Shown here one piece after another: positions 1 through 10,406 of a stretch of 64,000 nucleotides of DNA. Source of the DNA: Phalacrocorax aristotelis (Eukaryota > Chordata > Aves > Suliformes > Phalacrocoracidae); the NCBI RefSeq assembly GCF_949628215.1, contig NC_134280.1:1064501-1128500 (forward strand), written 5' to 3'. Positions within the stretch are counted from its first letter, which is position 1; each line of letters starts with the position of its first letter. The notes under the pieces were generated by a model. It had not been told where the DNA came from. It was given only the letters and a program-made list of their open reading frames with translations, and did not search any database. Both the position numbers and the translations under genes were made by a program.

Positions 1-15
1 CCGACAGCCACTTAC

Positions 16-365
16 TGCGGCGGCCCGGGCGAGCCCGCGTCCCTCTCGGCGCCGCTGCCCGGCAGCAGGAGGAGGAGGAGGAGGAGGAGGAGGAAGGTGG
101 GGGGTGGGGGGGGGGTGGCCGCTTTCCCGCGCGCCTCCTCCGGCCGCCGCACGCCTCGCTTCGCCTCCGGCCGCCCGCCAGCCGCCCCCCGCTCCGCCCC
201 AACCACCACCACCGCCGCCGCCGCCTCCCCGCCCTGCCCGCCTCTCACCCCGCCGGCAGGCCGCGGCCGGGCCTCACGGCAGCCGCCGGTCGTCCTCGGG
301 AAGGGGAGCCGCGCTAGGCCCCGCCGCCGGGGCCTGCTCCCGCCTTGCCGCCCCTGCGCTGAGGA
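16..365 (-). other. Putative non-coding first exon of the minus-strand gene
   Basis: A candidate exon runs leftward from about 30 bases downstream of the TATA-like element to the donor ACTTAC at 10-15, which reads GTAAGT on the minus strand. The base at exon position -1 is A rather than the usual G, so the donor is good but not perfect. The right edge (about 365) is only estimated from the TATA-like element. The open frames across this stretch are rich in Pro, Arg, Gly and Ala, as any CpG island gives, so I treat it as untranslated leader. Confidence 0.3.
67..94. repeat. (AGG)n microsatellite
   Basis: About nine uninterrupted AGG triplets lie inside the CpG island, in the leader of the putative leftward transcript, where the RNA would carry CCT repeats. 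A G-run tract follows at 96-116. Confidence 0.9.
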
Positions 366-391
366 GAGCGGCGCGCCCCCCTCACCCCGCG

Positions 392-401
392 CTATATTTA
401 G
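392..401 (-). promoter_or_regulatory. TATA/MEF2-like element
   Basis: The sequence CTATATTTAG fits the MEF2 consensus YTA(A/T)4TAR exactly and also contains a TATA-like core. It sits inside the GC-rich island, where AT-rich 10-mers are rare. It would place a leftward start site near 365. Confidence 0.4.
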
Positions 402-600
402 GGGCGTCCGGCCGCTCCCCGCCCCTCCGCCGGCTCGGGCTGCGTGGGCGGCGGGGCCAGCCCCACGCGTGGGCCGGGCCGGGCGGGGGTCCCCCGGCGT
501 CCCCCGGGCCCGCGCTGCCCTGGGACCGTTAGCCCTTGCCCTCGAGCCGGCAGCCGGGGCGCGATCGCACTGTCGCCCTCCGCTCTGAGGAATGCCGGTG

Positions 601-1184
601 GTGGCTCACCCAGAGGTGCCTCACAAAGTGGGGGACGGACCCGCTATGTTACATTAATATATATCCATATACATTACATTATCGTCCGTTGATATACCGC
701 AGGCTCTTCCCCGCTTGCCTAGTTTAAAGTGCAGTGCGGCGGAGAGAGGGAAGACCTTTCCAGCGCACCTCTGGATCAGCACTAGAGCCGTAATATTCAT
801 AACCTGGATGGTTCACAGGGGAAATCCTAGGCCAGAAAAATGCTAAATCCCTGAGGGTCCACCTTCGACTAAAACAGGCCCTGAATAACGGAGGTATAAA
901 GCCAGATTCACATCTTCTCAGTTGCCCTCTCCGGTGGCTCCAGTATGGCATGAAGCTGGTTGAGAAACGCCATCGGTGGCTGCCTCTCAGTGGCTTGACA
1001 CATCCTACCAGCTCTTTTACTTGAACTAAAACTTCTCGTGAAACCGCACTGAGCTCCCCACTTCTACCAGACTTGGCAGAAGAGCAATTTAGCAGTTAAT
1101 CCAGGTCTTTGTAGTCTGGAAGCCAGGCTGTCCACCTGCAGGCAGGCTGCACAACTCCCCTCTGGCCAAAGGTCTGTGTCATAT
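601..1184. other. Intergenic, nothing recognised
   Basis: Composition switches from the CpG island to ordinary AT-leaning DNA. There is a short AT-rich patch with TATATA runs at 652-675. I see no coding exon or RNA gene. Confidence 0.6.
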
Positions 1185-1273
1185 GGTTTAGCGTAGGTAG
1201 CCCTGCGAGGAGCAGGGAGTTGGACTTGGTGATCCTTATGGGTCCCTTCCAACTCGAGATGTTCTATGATTGT
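1185..1273 (+). mobile_element. CR1 LINE, 3' end fragment
   Basis: The stretch carries the avian CR1 3' signature: GAGCAGGGAGTTGGACTTGG, then GATCCTTATGGGTCCCTTCC, an AACTC motif and a degenerate terminal TTCTATGATT. Only the last ~90 bases are recognisable, which is typical of 5'-truncated CR1 copies. A weakly similar stretch from about 1100 may belong to it. Confidence 0.8.
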
Positions 1274-4200
1274 ACCCCCCTAGGACACAGCTAATGGAGC
1301 CCAACACAGGATGACTCTCACGCTGTCGGGGAGAAAACTTGAAGCACAAAGTGCTGGGACAGGGTGGATCTCGCTTTGGTTGTGTAGCACAGAGTATGCA
1401 GGCTTGTTTTTCTCTATTGAGGCCTTCCTGAACTGAAAGCTTTCCAATTCTTTACCTCTCTAAGATAGCAAATTTCCAAGCCTGAACTTCCCTGGGTGCT
1501 TGCTGTGTAAGGCTTATAAGCAAGTTGCTGGCTGGGCGATACCTTGAGACATTTTGTACATCCTCATTCTTCTTACCACTTTCTGTTCTGTCATACCAAG
1601 TGACAAGAGTTGGAAGATGGAAGAGCTGCTGCTGAGAGTTATGGTCTCTAATGGTCCTCTCTGTTTCTCACAGGAATGTTCCCACATTCCAGGCTCCCTG
1701 GGACACAGCTGACAAGCATAGCTATGGTTTTTGGGGGAATCATCTGGAGATGCCTGCCTGTTGCTTCTTTTGCAGTGAGAAAGCCACACACATTAGTAAT
1801 AAGGCAGGATCTTCCTCCCCCTCCAAAACTCATTGATGAACTTTGGGCTGCGCTTTTCCCTGCAAATTTACGTTTTTAGTGCACTGCAGTTGTGGTTTTG
1901 CAAGTGTTTGGGATCTCCTTTTCCATGCTGGACCAAAACACGAGCTGATCCTGTGACTGTTTATACCCACAAGGCCATCACGAGCCTGTCTTTGCCCGTA
2001 CGCTGCCTCTTATCAGTTGCCTGCCGCCGTCGGTGTCACACATGCAGGACCCCGAGGCACCTGGTGCCCTGTGCTCTCCATGGTTCCCTGCTTTCCAAGC
2101 ACACAGGCATCAGTTGTGTCCAGCCATGCTTCTTGGCTGTCTCCCAGAAACTGCTTTTATTGCTGTTCTTCCGTGCTCGCTGCTTAGTCAACACGCTTTA
2201 CAGGCAGCATGAGACGTGTTTTCTATCAGGCACAGAAAAACAACCTGCTGCCGCCGTGAAGGATGGGGCATGTCTCCCTCCCACAGTGTCCTTCAGGCAT
2301 GCTCTGGTCTCCCGTCAGCCAGCTAAATGTCAGCAACAGGTCCCATCTGAGGAGGCCGTAGGAACCTAATCCCTCCCTCTTGGGTCACATATAACCAGAT
2401 GAGCTAAATTGGAAGCTGCAATAATAATGTATGGCTATCAGCTCTCTAGGTGGCATTTAAAGTTGGTAAACAACTGCAAGGGTTGGATTTCAGAAGTTTT
2501 GCAAAGTAAGTGATATTCAGGCCACTGATGCTGGAAGCAGTTTTTATCCCAGGCGCATTAGGAGACACGGTAGCGCTCTTAAAAGGAAGTAAGATGTCAA
2601 GTGGCAGCTGGAATCAGTACACTCCATAGATATTCTGGCTTAGAATCCATGGGAATACCTCAGTTGAAGAGAAAGAGCGGAAAATGAAAGGAAAAACCCC
2701 CAGAAGTGGGTTCATTGCTTTTTGGGGGTATGGTTTGGGGGGGTGTTTTTGGAAAGGGAGTGTGAGAAAGGACGAAGAGTACTTGGGCTAGGAAAAAAAC
2801 GGATTTGGGTGCCATTTGTGGTGAATAATTTCAGCATGATCCAACACACGCAAGTTCTGGATGTGAATACCTACCTGTATATGTGTACTCGCGTGGCAGT
2901 AAATGTTGCCGTTTCGTCCCTCTCTAAAAAACGTACAAAACATCATCATAAGTTTATTAGAACTGGGAGAATATCCTATCCTCCCCGCCTCAAGGTTATT
3001 GTCTACCCGGGTGAGGCTGCATTTTCAGTATCAATTTGTGATAATTGTTGGTTGATTCAAAACAAGGCAGTGTGTGAGCGTAAAATGATTCCAAGTGAAA
3101 GTATTCTGCACCCCAGCACTTCTGTGTTTCATTAACTCTTCCAAACCAGAGTTTAAAATCGTAAAAGGGGTAGAAAATGAGAGCACTGTACTTCTCAAAA
3201 AAGGGAAATCCAAGAATGAGTGAAAACTTTGATATGGATGTCATTGACGTAGCAGCCTCCCTTTCCAGGAGAGGTTCTCCACACGTTCACGGTGCGGCTA
3301 CCAGCAAACGAGGGATGGGCTGTTCTTTCCTCCCCTGATTAGGCTGCTTTTCAACTAGCGCTGTCTTTTCATCTTAGTTACTTACTTTTCAACTGTGCTT
3401 TTATCTTAGTTACTGGTTGGTAAAGATTGGTGTTCATCAGTTTGAGTAGTGAAAGTTTTTTACAAGGTTAAGCAGAAAAATGAGATGCCTTAAAGTATCA
3501 CCAAATACATCCCTTTTGAGCCTGTTTTTTATTTAATGCCTAGATGAAAATATTACCTCCTAAGTCTCCGTGCGTGTGGCTTGGTCCCTGGGACACCTGC
3601 CAAGACAAGAATTTTAGATGCCCAAAATCATGTGCTCAGCAGGTGTAAATTGTGTTCAGGGAGAGTTCACCTTTTGTCCTTAACCCCAGAGGCAGTTTCT
3701 CTTCATTAGCAAGGGAAGATGGAGAAAAAGATTATCATCATTTCCTGACTGCATGCCAAAGTTATGTATCATGAGAAGAAAATCTGTTCGTACGTTCACA
3801 AATATGTTTTCTCCTAATCTGTCTTCAGGAAAATGTCTTTGTGAGGAGCAAGGGGTAATAATAATCGCAGAAGAGTTGAAACGAAGTGACAGAAACAGAA
3901 GCAGAGTTTCTCTACCGAGATTTTTTCAAGCAAATCCACGGTAGGTCCTTCCATTGGAAAATAAAAGTACTTAGTCACGGCTATGATTAAACATTTAAAA
4001 GCGTTCCCATCTCTGGCTGCTGGTATCAGGTATCATTCGGAAATACAACTGTATTGCTTCACATCAGATATTCAGTTTACCAACTGAACCAGGGCTGTAT
4101 TGCTGATGTTTAAGCATTTTCCCCCTACGCTGCGACAGATAGAAACATCCCTGTGTCTCTGTGAGTGTGTGTGTGTCTGTGTGTGAAAGAGAAAGTGGCT

Positions 4201-7200
4201 CATTTTTCTATTAAAACTAAAGTAATGTGTTACCATCATAATTACATCTTATCGTTTGCTGTTATATAAAGATAACACATCAGGACCGAGTCACAGAAAC
4301 AAATGCAAAAATTGCAGTTTTACAAGAATAAGGTCACAGGTCACATTATTTGTTGCAGAACAAACACAGTAATTAATTGGCCTCTCCCTGCAACGGCAGC
4401 TCAGGCAGCTTAACCACGGCAGAGCCAGGCAACGGAACGGAGCGATGTGGAGTATCCGTATTTTTCTGGGGCAAACAGCTGAGCTAGGTCTAATAGAGAA
4501 CATGGATTTCATTGGGAGAGGGGGGGAAAAGAAAGACAGTATCTTTTATAAAGCCAAGACTGCTTGGGCTGTTCAAGAGTGTTTATTTTCTGCTGTTTAA
4601 AGATCTTTGTTGTGGCAGGAAATGTGGGGAAAAAAAATCTTTTAAATTTATGTTCTCTTTACGTGTGCCAGAGTGGGAGATTATATTCAGAAAATGGAAC
4701 GCAAAAGGCTTTTTGGAATTTGTGCTATATGGGTTTTTTTCTCACAGACAGTGACAGACCAAGATCAGCCCCAGTGAACAGACTCATCTGCTTTTTATCC
4801 AGGTATTTTCTCAGTTGGATTGATTAGGGAAAATCTTAGAAAACCTATACAAAGACAGATACGATCCCTTTGAAAGGCCTAGCCCAGTATTCCAGTACAT
4901 AATGAAGAAATTCAGGATTTGAGTTCTCTTCCCATGCCTGTGTCACTAGCACCGCTTGCCTGATGGCTTTCGTTTGTGACCACTGAATAGTACCTGCGAC
5001 AAATGTTTTGGGGTGTCCACAGGTTTGTAAGGAACTTCTGCAGACCGCTAGCAACATTTTCAGTAGTCGTGTGTGGGGAAGTTATTTTAAATAACCACAT
5101 GTATCAATGTCAATTTGGGTTCAGTGACCTTTGGAATCTAGAACTGTTCAGATGAAAACAAAGGGAAATCCACTTCGCTGGTATCTGAAGCAAATCAACA
5201 TTTCTGGATGTAAATGACTTCTCCCGGTGTCCAGAGCCTGGGGATCGGGTACCACGCCTCGGCTTCCTCTTAGCACTATTTTTGACCAGGCCAGCCATCC
5301 TGTAGCTTCCCTGGAATTTAAGATTACATCTTTTCATCTGCAGAAATATTTTTCCCTGCAGATTTAAATAATTAATTGGGACGTGCCTAGTGGGTCTTGA
5401 GATAAACTTAAGAGAGGCAGCAGATACGTGTGACCAAGTGACCTTTTGCTGTCCTGCTCGTCCCTGCGCTCTCACTGTGCTCAAAGGGACGCTGTCAAAA
5501 TTGCTAGGCCTTAAAACTTTAACCTGCACTGACAAGTTGTTCTACATTATAAGTCTTACCTAAAAGATTACCACGATTGTTTTGTTTGTTTTGTTTGAAC
5601 AATCTTTGCTGAAGGCTCCACAATATGTATTCATTTGTCCTTTTGGGTAGGTGGATATTTTTAAATGCCCAGCTTATTCCGTGACCTGTGAAAATCGAGT
5701 TGATGTGCGTGGACTCCACTCAGTGGAGGGCTCACCGGGGATGGTACAAATTTTCTGCACCCTGGAAACAGAGGCAAGAGCACGCTTTGGAAGCCTTTGC
5801 TGAAGAGGCTTTTAGAAGCCATTTTGAAAGGCCTTCTGTTATCCTTCACTGTTTTGGGGGCCAGTAGCAAGTCTTGACTGACTCTCCTGGTAATATTAAG
5901 CATGAGGGATGCATTAGTTAAACATCAGAAGCTGATGACCAGGCGGTTGGTTCTTACAAAGAGGTGTGTTATATTTCAGGTCGGTCTGAATTACTCCTTA
6001 GGCATTATTTCTCCATTTAATACAGGCCCACGTGAAGAGATGAATCAGAGCAAACGGTACAGGTACATCTGTAGCGTCATGCTTTCTCTTTTTTTGAATA
6101 CCAACAGAGGGACTGATGCAACACCAGTTTTAAAGCGGCTGGCTGCACAGCCGCAATTGTATCGCGTGGCCCGGGAACATGCGGTCGTGCCTGCTGGCGA
6201 GGAGGGAGTGATGATATCCACTTACCCCACCCAGATAAGCCACGCCTGCGGTTTTAAGCTCGGTCTGAGCCGTTACTGCTGCCTCTCTATCGGTCCCTAC
6301 CTTGTTCCTATTGCAGCCACACCAGCTGAACTTGGGATGTTTGAGGCTACAAGTGCCCCTGAGCTACAGCACCCTCCTCAGAAGTATGCAGCAGCAGCGC
6401 CTGGAGCTCCATGGTTCTGCGCTGCAGCAGCACAGCCCCGTGGGAAGACACTGTGTCCAGCCTTAGCCAGAAGCATCGAGATCAGAGTCCCTTTAAAGGT
6501 GATCCGGAGTGGAAAAAGATGCATTTGTCCGCTTCTGGGGGATGAAAAGGCCTAAGAAAGTTCTTTCCCTACTTCCTATAACAAGTTTTGCCCTCCTTGT
6601 TTCTGGGGAGGGTCTATGGCATCTCCTTAGCTGCCGGGAAGATTTTCTAACTGAGCTGAAGGGGGTGATGTCCTGAGTCTCTGAGAAGATAATCCTTCTC
6701 ACCCGTTCATCAGATGTTGGATAGAAACATACAGAAGTACATTTTAAGCAATCTCACAAAAAAAGTAGGTCCCTAGACACTATAACCTTGTTACATGAGG
6801 TTGGATTCTTGATGCCATTCATGCCATCTACTGAACTTCTAAAATTATAGGTATTTTACACATGACAGCTAGGGACACATTTATTTTTAAGAAGTATTTG
6901 TACTCAAATTTTGTATAGGACAGTAATTTCACTGAATGTTCCTGCACTGTTGTGCCAGCCTTACACAAAACATATCCTTCTGCACTGAGGTTTTGCAGGG
7001 AGCGTTGTCCCAGCTGTTGTGATGGTTGAGAGAACAAACTCCAAAGGACTCCTCCTCTCGCTGGAGAAGGATGGAGACTCTTCATCACCTGAACCAGCCC
7101 TATGAACTTTTCACCAGTTCTGCGACTCGTGACCTCTATTTTCTAACACGATGGGTCTCGATTCTGTCCTTCATTCATCATTCTCCTACCTCCAGTCATC

Positions 7201-8384
7201 TTTAAGCAGAAGCCAAGAGTCAGCCTGTGTCATGTAGCTTGAAAAAGGTTTTCCGGAGCATGTTCTAGGGCAACATTTGAGCTCCAGTGAGGCACACGAG
7301 TTGCCAAACTCCTGCTGCACGCAGTTCTCTGTAGTACGTCAGCCGCCACCCACAGATGTTCTGAGCAGATGCAAAACGTGATCTAATGGACATGGGAAAC
7401 TGTTCTCTAAATTATTCACTACGAGTGCAAGAACGGGTTTCGTTTCTACTCCGGGATCGAGCGGGGCTTGCTGGCAGTGCGAAGTTTGTTACTGCGGCGA
7501 CCCTCTGCAGAACGATTCCCTAAGGCGTGGCAGTTCCACAGAAACACAGCCTGTTGCTAGTCACCCTGGTGGGCCACGCCGAACCAGCCCGAGGACCCTT
7601 CTCCAAGGGAGCGCCGCTGCCTCCCCCGCGGCTGCGTGGGCATTGCCAGCCCCAGCCCCTGCCTCGCCGTGCCTCTGCTCACCAGATGTGACAGGGCGAG
7701 GCCGTAAAAGCGGGGGGGGAAGCCATTTGGGCAGCTATTGCTACTTACCTCAGCATGGCTACCTTTCAGATAGATTAAAACAGTGAATTAGAGCCTTCTC
7801 AGTATGAATATCTTTTGCCTGACTGCTTTGGGATTTCTGGTCCAATGCTTGTCCAGGAAAAGAGTATTTCAGGGCTGACTGATGCCATTGTAAGCAATAG
7901 CCTACAATAGCTGTTACCTGAAGTATTTACTATGCTACTTGCTGCCAGTGGAAATTAAGAAGTTGCAATTAAGCTTAGGGAAAAGGGAACTGTGATGGCA
8001 TCGTCGCCGGCCTGCGCTGTTCCCCTGGGCCGGGGGTGACTGGGAAGTACGGCTGCCCGGTATCCAGCTGGCCGGTGAGGAAATCGTGGCCTTCGCTTTC
8101 TTTCCTGATTCACTGAGAACACAAGTATTGCTCAGCTTCTGCTTTACACATGCAGAAAGAACAGCCTCTCGATGAACTGAACGTGCACTTGGCAACAGTT
8201 GGGTAGCAGCTGCAGGGCCGGCAAGCAGAGGGCTCTCTGCAGGGAGGTTTACATCGATGTACACGCACGGCATTGGAACAAATTCCTGTTTGCTGAAGAA
8301 GAAAACACCTGCCTGCTACCTGTCAGGAGGTGGTTGGCAGTAGGTGTTCACCCTGTCTGGAGGGTATTCTTAATCACGGCCATT
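1274..8384. other. Intergenic, non-coding
   Basis: This 7 kb stretch has mixed composition and no exon I can recognise. The longest open frames (1833-2369 and 5902-6555, both +) give low-complexity, unfamiliar peptides without domains or good splice context. Small items seen are a GT microsatellite near 4160, a (TTTG)n run near 5577-5598 and two AAAGGTCA (NBRE) motifs on the minus strand at 5125-5132 and 5439-5446. GC rises around 7560-7720 without forming a clear island. Confidence 0.6.
4159..4187. repeat. (GT)n microsatellite, imperfect
   Basis: A short run of GT dinucleotides is interrupted by GA and CT steps and followed by GAAAGAGAAAG. Confidence 0.8.
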
Positions 8385-8478
8385 GATGTTGGACTTGATG
8401 ATCCAATACGTTGGACATATTGATGGTTGGACTTGATGATCCTAGAGGTCTTCTCCAACCTTGATGCTGTGATTCTGT
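8385..8478 (+). mobile_element. CR1 LINE 3' end with internal duplication
   Basis: It ends with the CR1 signature GGTTGGACTTGATGATCCTA, then GAGGTCTTCTCCAACCTTGA and a degenerate GCTGTGATTCTGTT tail. The GTTGGACTTGATGATCC block occurs twice, about 36 bases apart (near 8389 and 8425), so the copy carries a partial internal tandem duplication. Confidence 0.8.
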
Positions 8479-9174
8479 TCTTCTCGTACACACACCTTAA
8501 TGTTCTCTTGATGCAGAACACTTGATGCTGCTTCTCCTCGAACTACTTGGCTCACACGTGGCCGCTCTGGGGAGCCCGTCCAAGACAAACTAAATGCCAA
8601 GCCTGTGTATAATTTATGTTAGAACACGGCACCATGACATCACAGTGCAAGCAATGGCATTCTGCTGATGTCACTACACATTGTATGGAGATGTCCGGAT
8701 CTGTAGTACTACATCAACTGACATATCAGAGAGAGCAAAGTCCTGACACTGCGCCATCGTGATTCCTGAACTAGTAGATCCTGTGAGCCTCTAAGCTGTC
8801 CACGGGTGGCCTCCTCTGGCAAAGCCCTTCTGGTTCGGAAGGGAACAAAAATACACCTTCTGTGACTTGGTGTGGGAGCTTTTAACAGGAACTCATTTTT
8901 TTCTTGGAAACAGGACTTCAAAGAGCACGTTTTATATTTCAAGAATGGGTAAGATTTGATTCTCCTTTTTTTGTTTTTCTTTTGTCTGGATTTTGTATTT
9001 GTGATCTAACTGGGCATCGTCATATTTAGGTGTAATCATGAGGCCTCTTATTAAAGTAGCAATATTTTGATTGAAATAATAAGCTTGCCCATATTGTATT
9101 TATTTATGTACTGTAAAATCGAAGTATATTGAACAGAAATTCAGAATTCTGTTTCTATTAAACAGAAACGGCAG
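8479..9174. other. Intergenic, nothing recognised
   Basis: AT-leaning unique sequence lies between two CR1 remnants. I see no exon, RNA gene or clear regulatory cluster. Confidence 0.5.
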
Positions 9175-9411
9175 GGAGATGTGCCAGGGGAGGGTTAGGC
9201 TGGGTATTAGGGAAAGGCTCTTCCCCCAGAGGGTGGTGGAGCCCTGGCACAGGCTCCCTGGGGAGGCATCACGGCACCAGCCTGGTGATGTTCCAGAAGC
9301 CCTTGGACAAGGCCCTCAGAGAAATAGTGTGAATTCGGGGTGTCCTGTGCAGGGACGGGAGCTGGGCTCAATGGTCCTTGTGGGTCCCTCCCAGCTCAGG
9401 ACACTCTGTGA
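9175..9411 (+). mobile_element. CR1 LINE, 3' terminal segment
   Basis: This is the longest CR1 copy here, about 237 bases. It shows the block ending GGCTCTTCCCCCAGAGGGTG, the GGAGCCCTGGCACAGGCTCC block and the terminal TGGTCCTTGTGGGTCCCTCC with CTCAGGACACTCTGTGA. The order matches the 3' end of avian CR1 elements. The small open frame over it is not a gene. Confidence 0.85.
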
Positions 9412-9520
9412 AAGCATTTTATATTTCTGCTCCCTAAATGTGAGAACTTAAAGTACCTTAAACTATTTGAAATTTCTTTATTACTAGATACTCTTAGAAA
9501 GTGATTGACAACAGAGCTTA

Positions 9521-9577
9521 ATGGTTGGACTCAATCTTAAGGGTCTTTGTCAACCTAAGTGATTCTATGATTCTATA
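9521..9577 (+). mobile_element. CR1 LINE, short 3' end
   Basis: ATGGTTGGACTCAATCTTAA is followed by GGGTCTTTGTCAACCTAAGT and a clean GATTCTATGATTCTATA terminus. Only about 57 bases remain, in the same orientation as the copy just upstream. Confidence 0.8.
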
Positions 9578-9714
9578 AATGTGGATATATTATAGTTACA
9601 GATGTGTATGTATGTATATATATACTGGGGGGGTTAATCCTTTACAGGAAAACGCACACAGACATGTTAACTTCCTAAAAATCATCTTTTTTTCCCGGAA
9701 GTCCCTGCTGGGGC

Positions 9715-10034
9715 CCAGTGGTGCGGGTGGAGGGAGGCGGCCCCGCACGGCGGCCGGTGCGTGCCGAGGCGCTGCAGGCCGTGCGGCCAGTGCGGTGCGG
9801 GGCAGTGCGGGCGGAGGAGGGGCGGCCCCGCACGGCGGCCGGTGCGTGCCGAGGCGCTGCAGGCCGTGCGGCCAGTGCGGTGCGGGGCAGTGCGGGCGGA
9901 GGAGGGGCGGCCCCGCACGGCGGCCGGTGCGTGCCGAGGCGCTGCAGGCCGTGCGGCCAGTGCGGTGCGGGGCAGTGCGGGCGGAGGAGGGGCGGCCCCG
10001 CACGGCGGCCGGTGCGTGCCGAGACGCTGCAGGC
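9715..10034. repeat. 85-bp GC-rich tandem repeat next to tRNA-Gly
   Basis: A block starting GCGGCCCCGCACGGCGGCCG recurs at 9737, 9822, 9907 and 9992, so the period is exactly 85 bases. The first three units are identical by eye. The fourth has a G-to-A change (GAGACGCTG) and breaks off after about 43 bases. A degenerate partial unit precedes the first. The array ends about 25 bases before the tRNA-Gly gene. Long open frames run through it because 85 is not a multiple of three and the unit has no stops. They are not genes. Confidence 0.95.
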
Positions 10035-10059
10035 GGGGCGGGCGCGGGCCGTGCTGTGC

Positions 10060-10130
10060 GCATTGGTGGTTCAGTGGTAGAATTCTCGCCTGCCACGCGG
10101 GAGGCCCGGGTTCGATTCCCGGCCAATGCA
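10060..10130 (+). tRNA. tRNA-Gly (anticodon GCC)
   Basis: This is a 71-base nuclear tRNA gene. The acceptor stem GCATTGG pairs with CCAATGC and is followed by discriminator A. The D arm contains GGTTCAGTGGTAG (A box). The anticodon loop CTGCCAC carries GCC and reads GGC and GGT codons. The T arm is CCCGGGTTCGATTCCCGG (B box). No intron and no encoded CCA are present, as expected for a vertebrate gene. A T5 terminator follows six bases downstream. All stems pair, so it should be functional. Confidence 0.97.
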
Positions 10131-10136
10131 CACCCC

Positions 10137-10141
10137 TTTTT
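10137..10141 (+). terminator. Pol III terminator of tRNA-Gly
   Basis: A run of five T lies six bases after the tRNA 3' end. Confidence 0.85.
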
Positions 10142-10301
10142 GCCCGCCCGCCGCGCTCCCGGCGCGATCGCGTTTTCCTCGCGGGGTTCCCCGGCGGGGC
10201 GGGGCGGCGCTGCGGGGCGAGGGCACGCCGTGCTGGGGAGGCTGGCGGCGGCGGCCCCTCCCTGCCGTGATGGGGAGGCGCGGGGGAGAGAAAGAGTGGG
10301 G
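10142..10301. other. Spacer between convergent tRNA genes
   Basis: GC-rich spacer of about 200 bases lies between the two tRNA 3' ends. It contains no gene and grades into A-rich DNA on the tRNA-Ala side. Confidence 0.6.
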
Positions 10302-10327
10302 AAAAAAAAAGGAAAAAAAAAAAAAAA
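10302..10327 (-). terminator. Pol III terminator of tRNA-Ala
   Basis: On the minus strand the A-runs at 10302-10310 and 10313-10327 become long T-runs beginning about eight bases past the tRNA-Ala 3' end. Confidence 0.8.
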
Positions 10328-10334
10328 GAGCCAC

Positions 10335-10406
10335 TGGAGATGCCGGGGATTGAACCCGGGACCTCACACATGCGAAGCGCGCGCTCTACCACTGAGCTAC
10401 ATCCCC
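10335..10406 (-). tRNA. tRNA-Ala (anticodon CGC)
   Basis: This is a 72-base tRNA gene. The acceptor stem GGGGATG pairs with CATCTCC and includes the G3-U70 wobble that identifies tRNA-Ala, followed by discriminator A. The A box is TAGCTCAGTGGTAGAG. The anticodon loop TTCGCAT carries CGC, reading the GCG codon. The anticodon stem CGCGC/GTGTG contains two G-U pairs. The T arm is CCGGGTTCAATCCCCGG. It converges on tRNA-Gly with about 204 bases between the 3' ends. No intron is present. Confidence 0.96.

Larger units (their letters stand above)
1..600 (-). promoter_or_regulatory. CpG island, probable promoter of a minus-strand gene (GPD2 by synteny)
   Basis: The first 600 bases are very GC-rich and dense in CpG, then composition drops abruptly to AT-rich DNA near 640. 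On the minus strand a TATA/MEF2-like element (positions 392-401) precedes a GC-rich stretch that reaches a GTAAGT donor at 10-15. This is what a promoter plus non-coding first exon of a leftward gene would look like. In mammals the gene next to NR4A2, in head-to-head orientation, is GPD2 (mitochondrial FAD-linked glycerol-3-phosphate dehydrogenase). The GPD2 assignment rests on that synteny alone, because no GPD2 coding sequence lies in the window. Confidence 0.5.

Noticed and set aside
5902-6555. A 217-codon plus-strand frame
   Set aside because: The peptide has no recognisable domain, no good leader or poly(A) context, and no homologue I know. A conservation or RNA-seq test could revive it.
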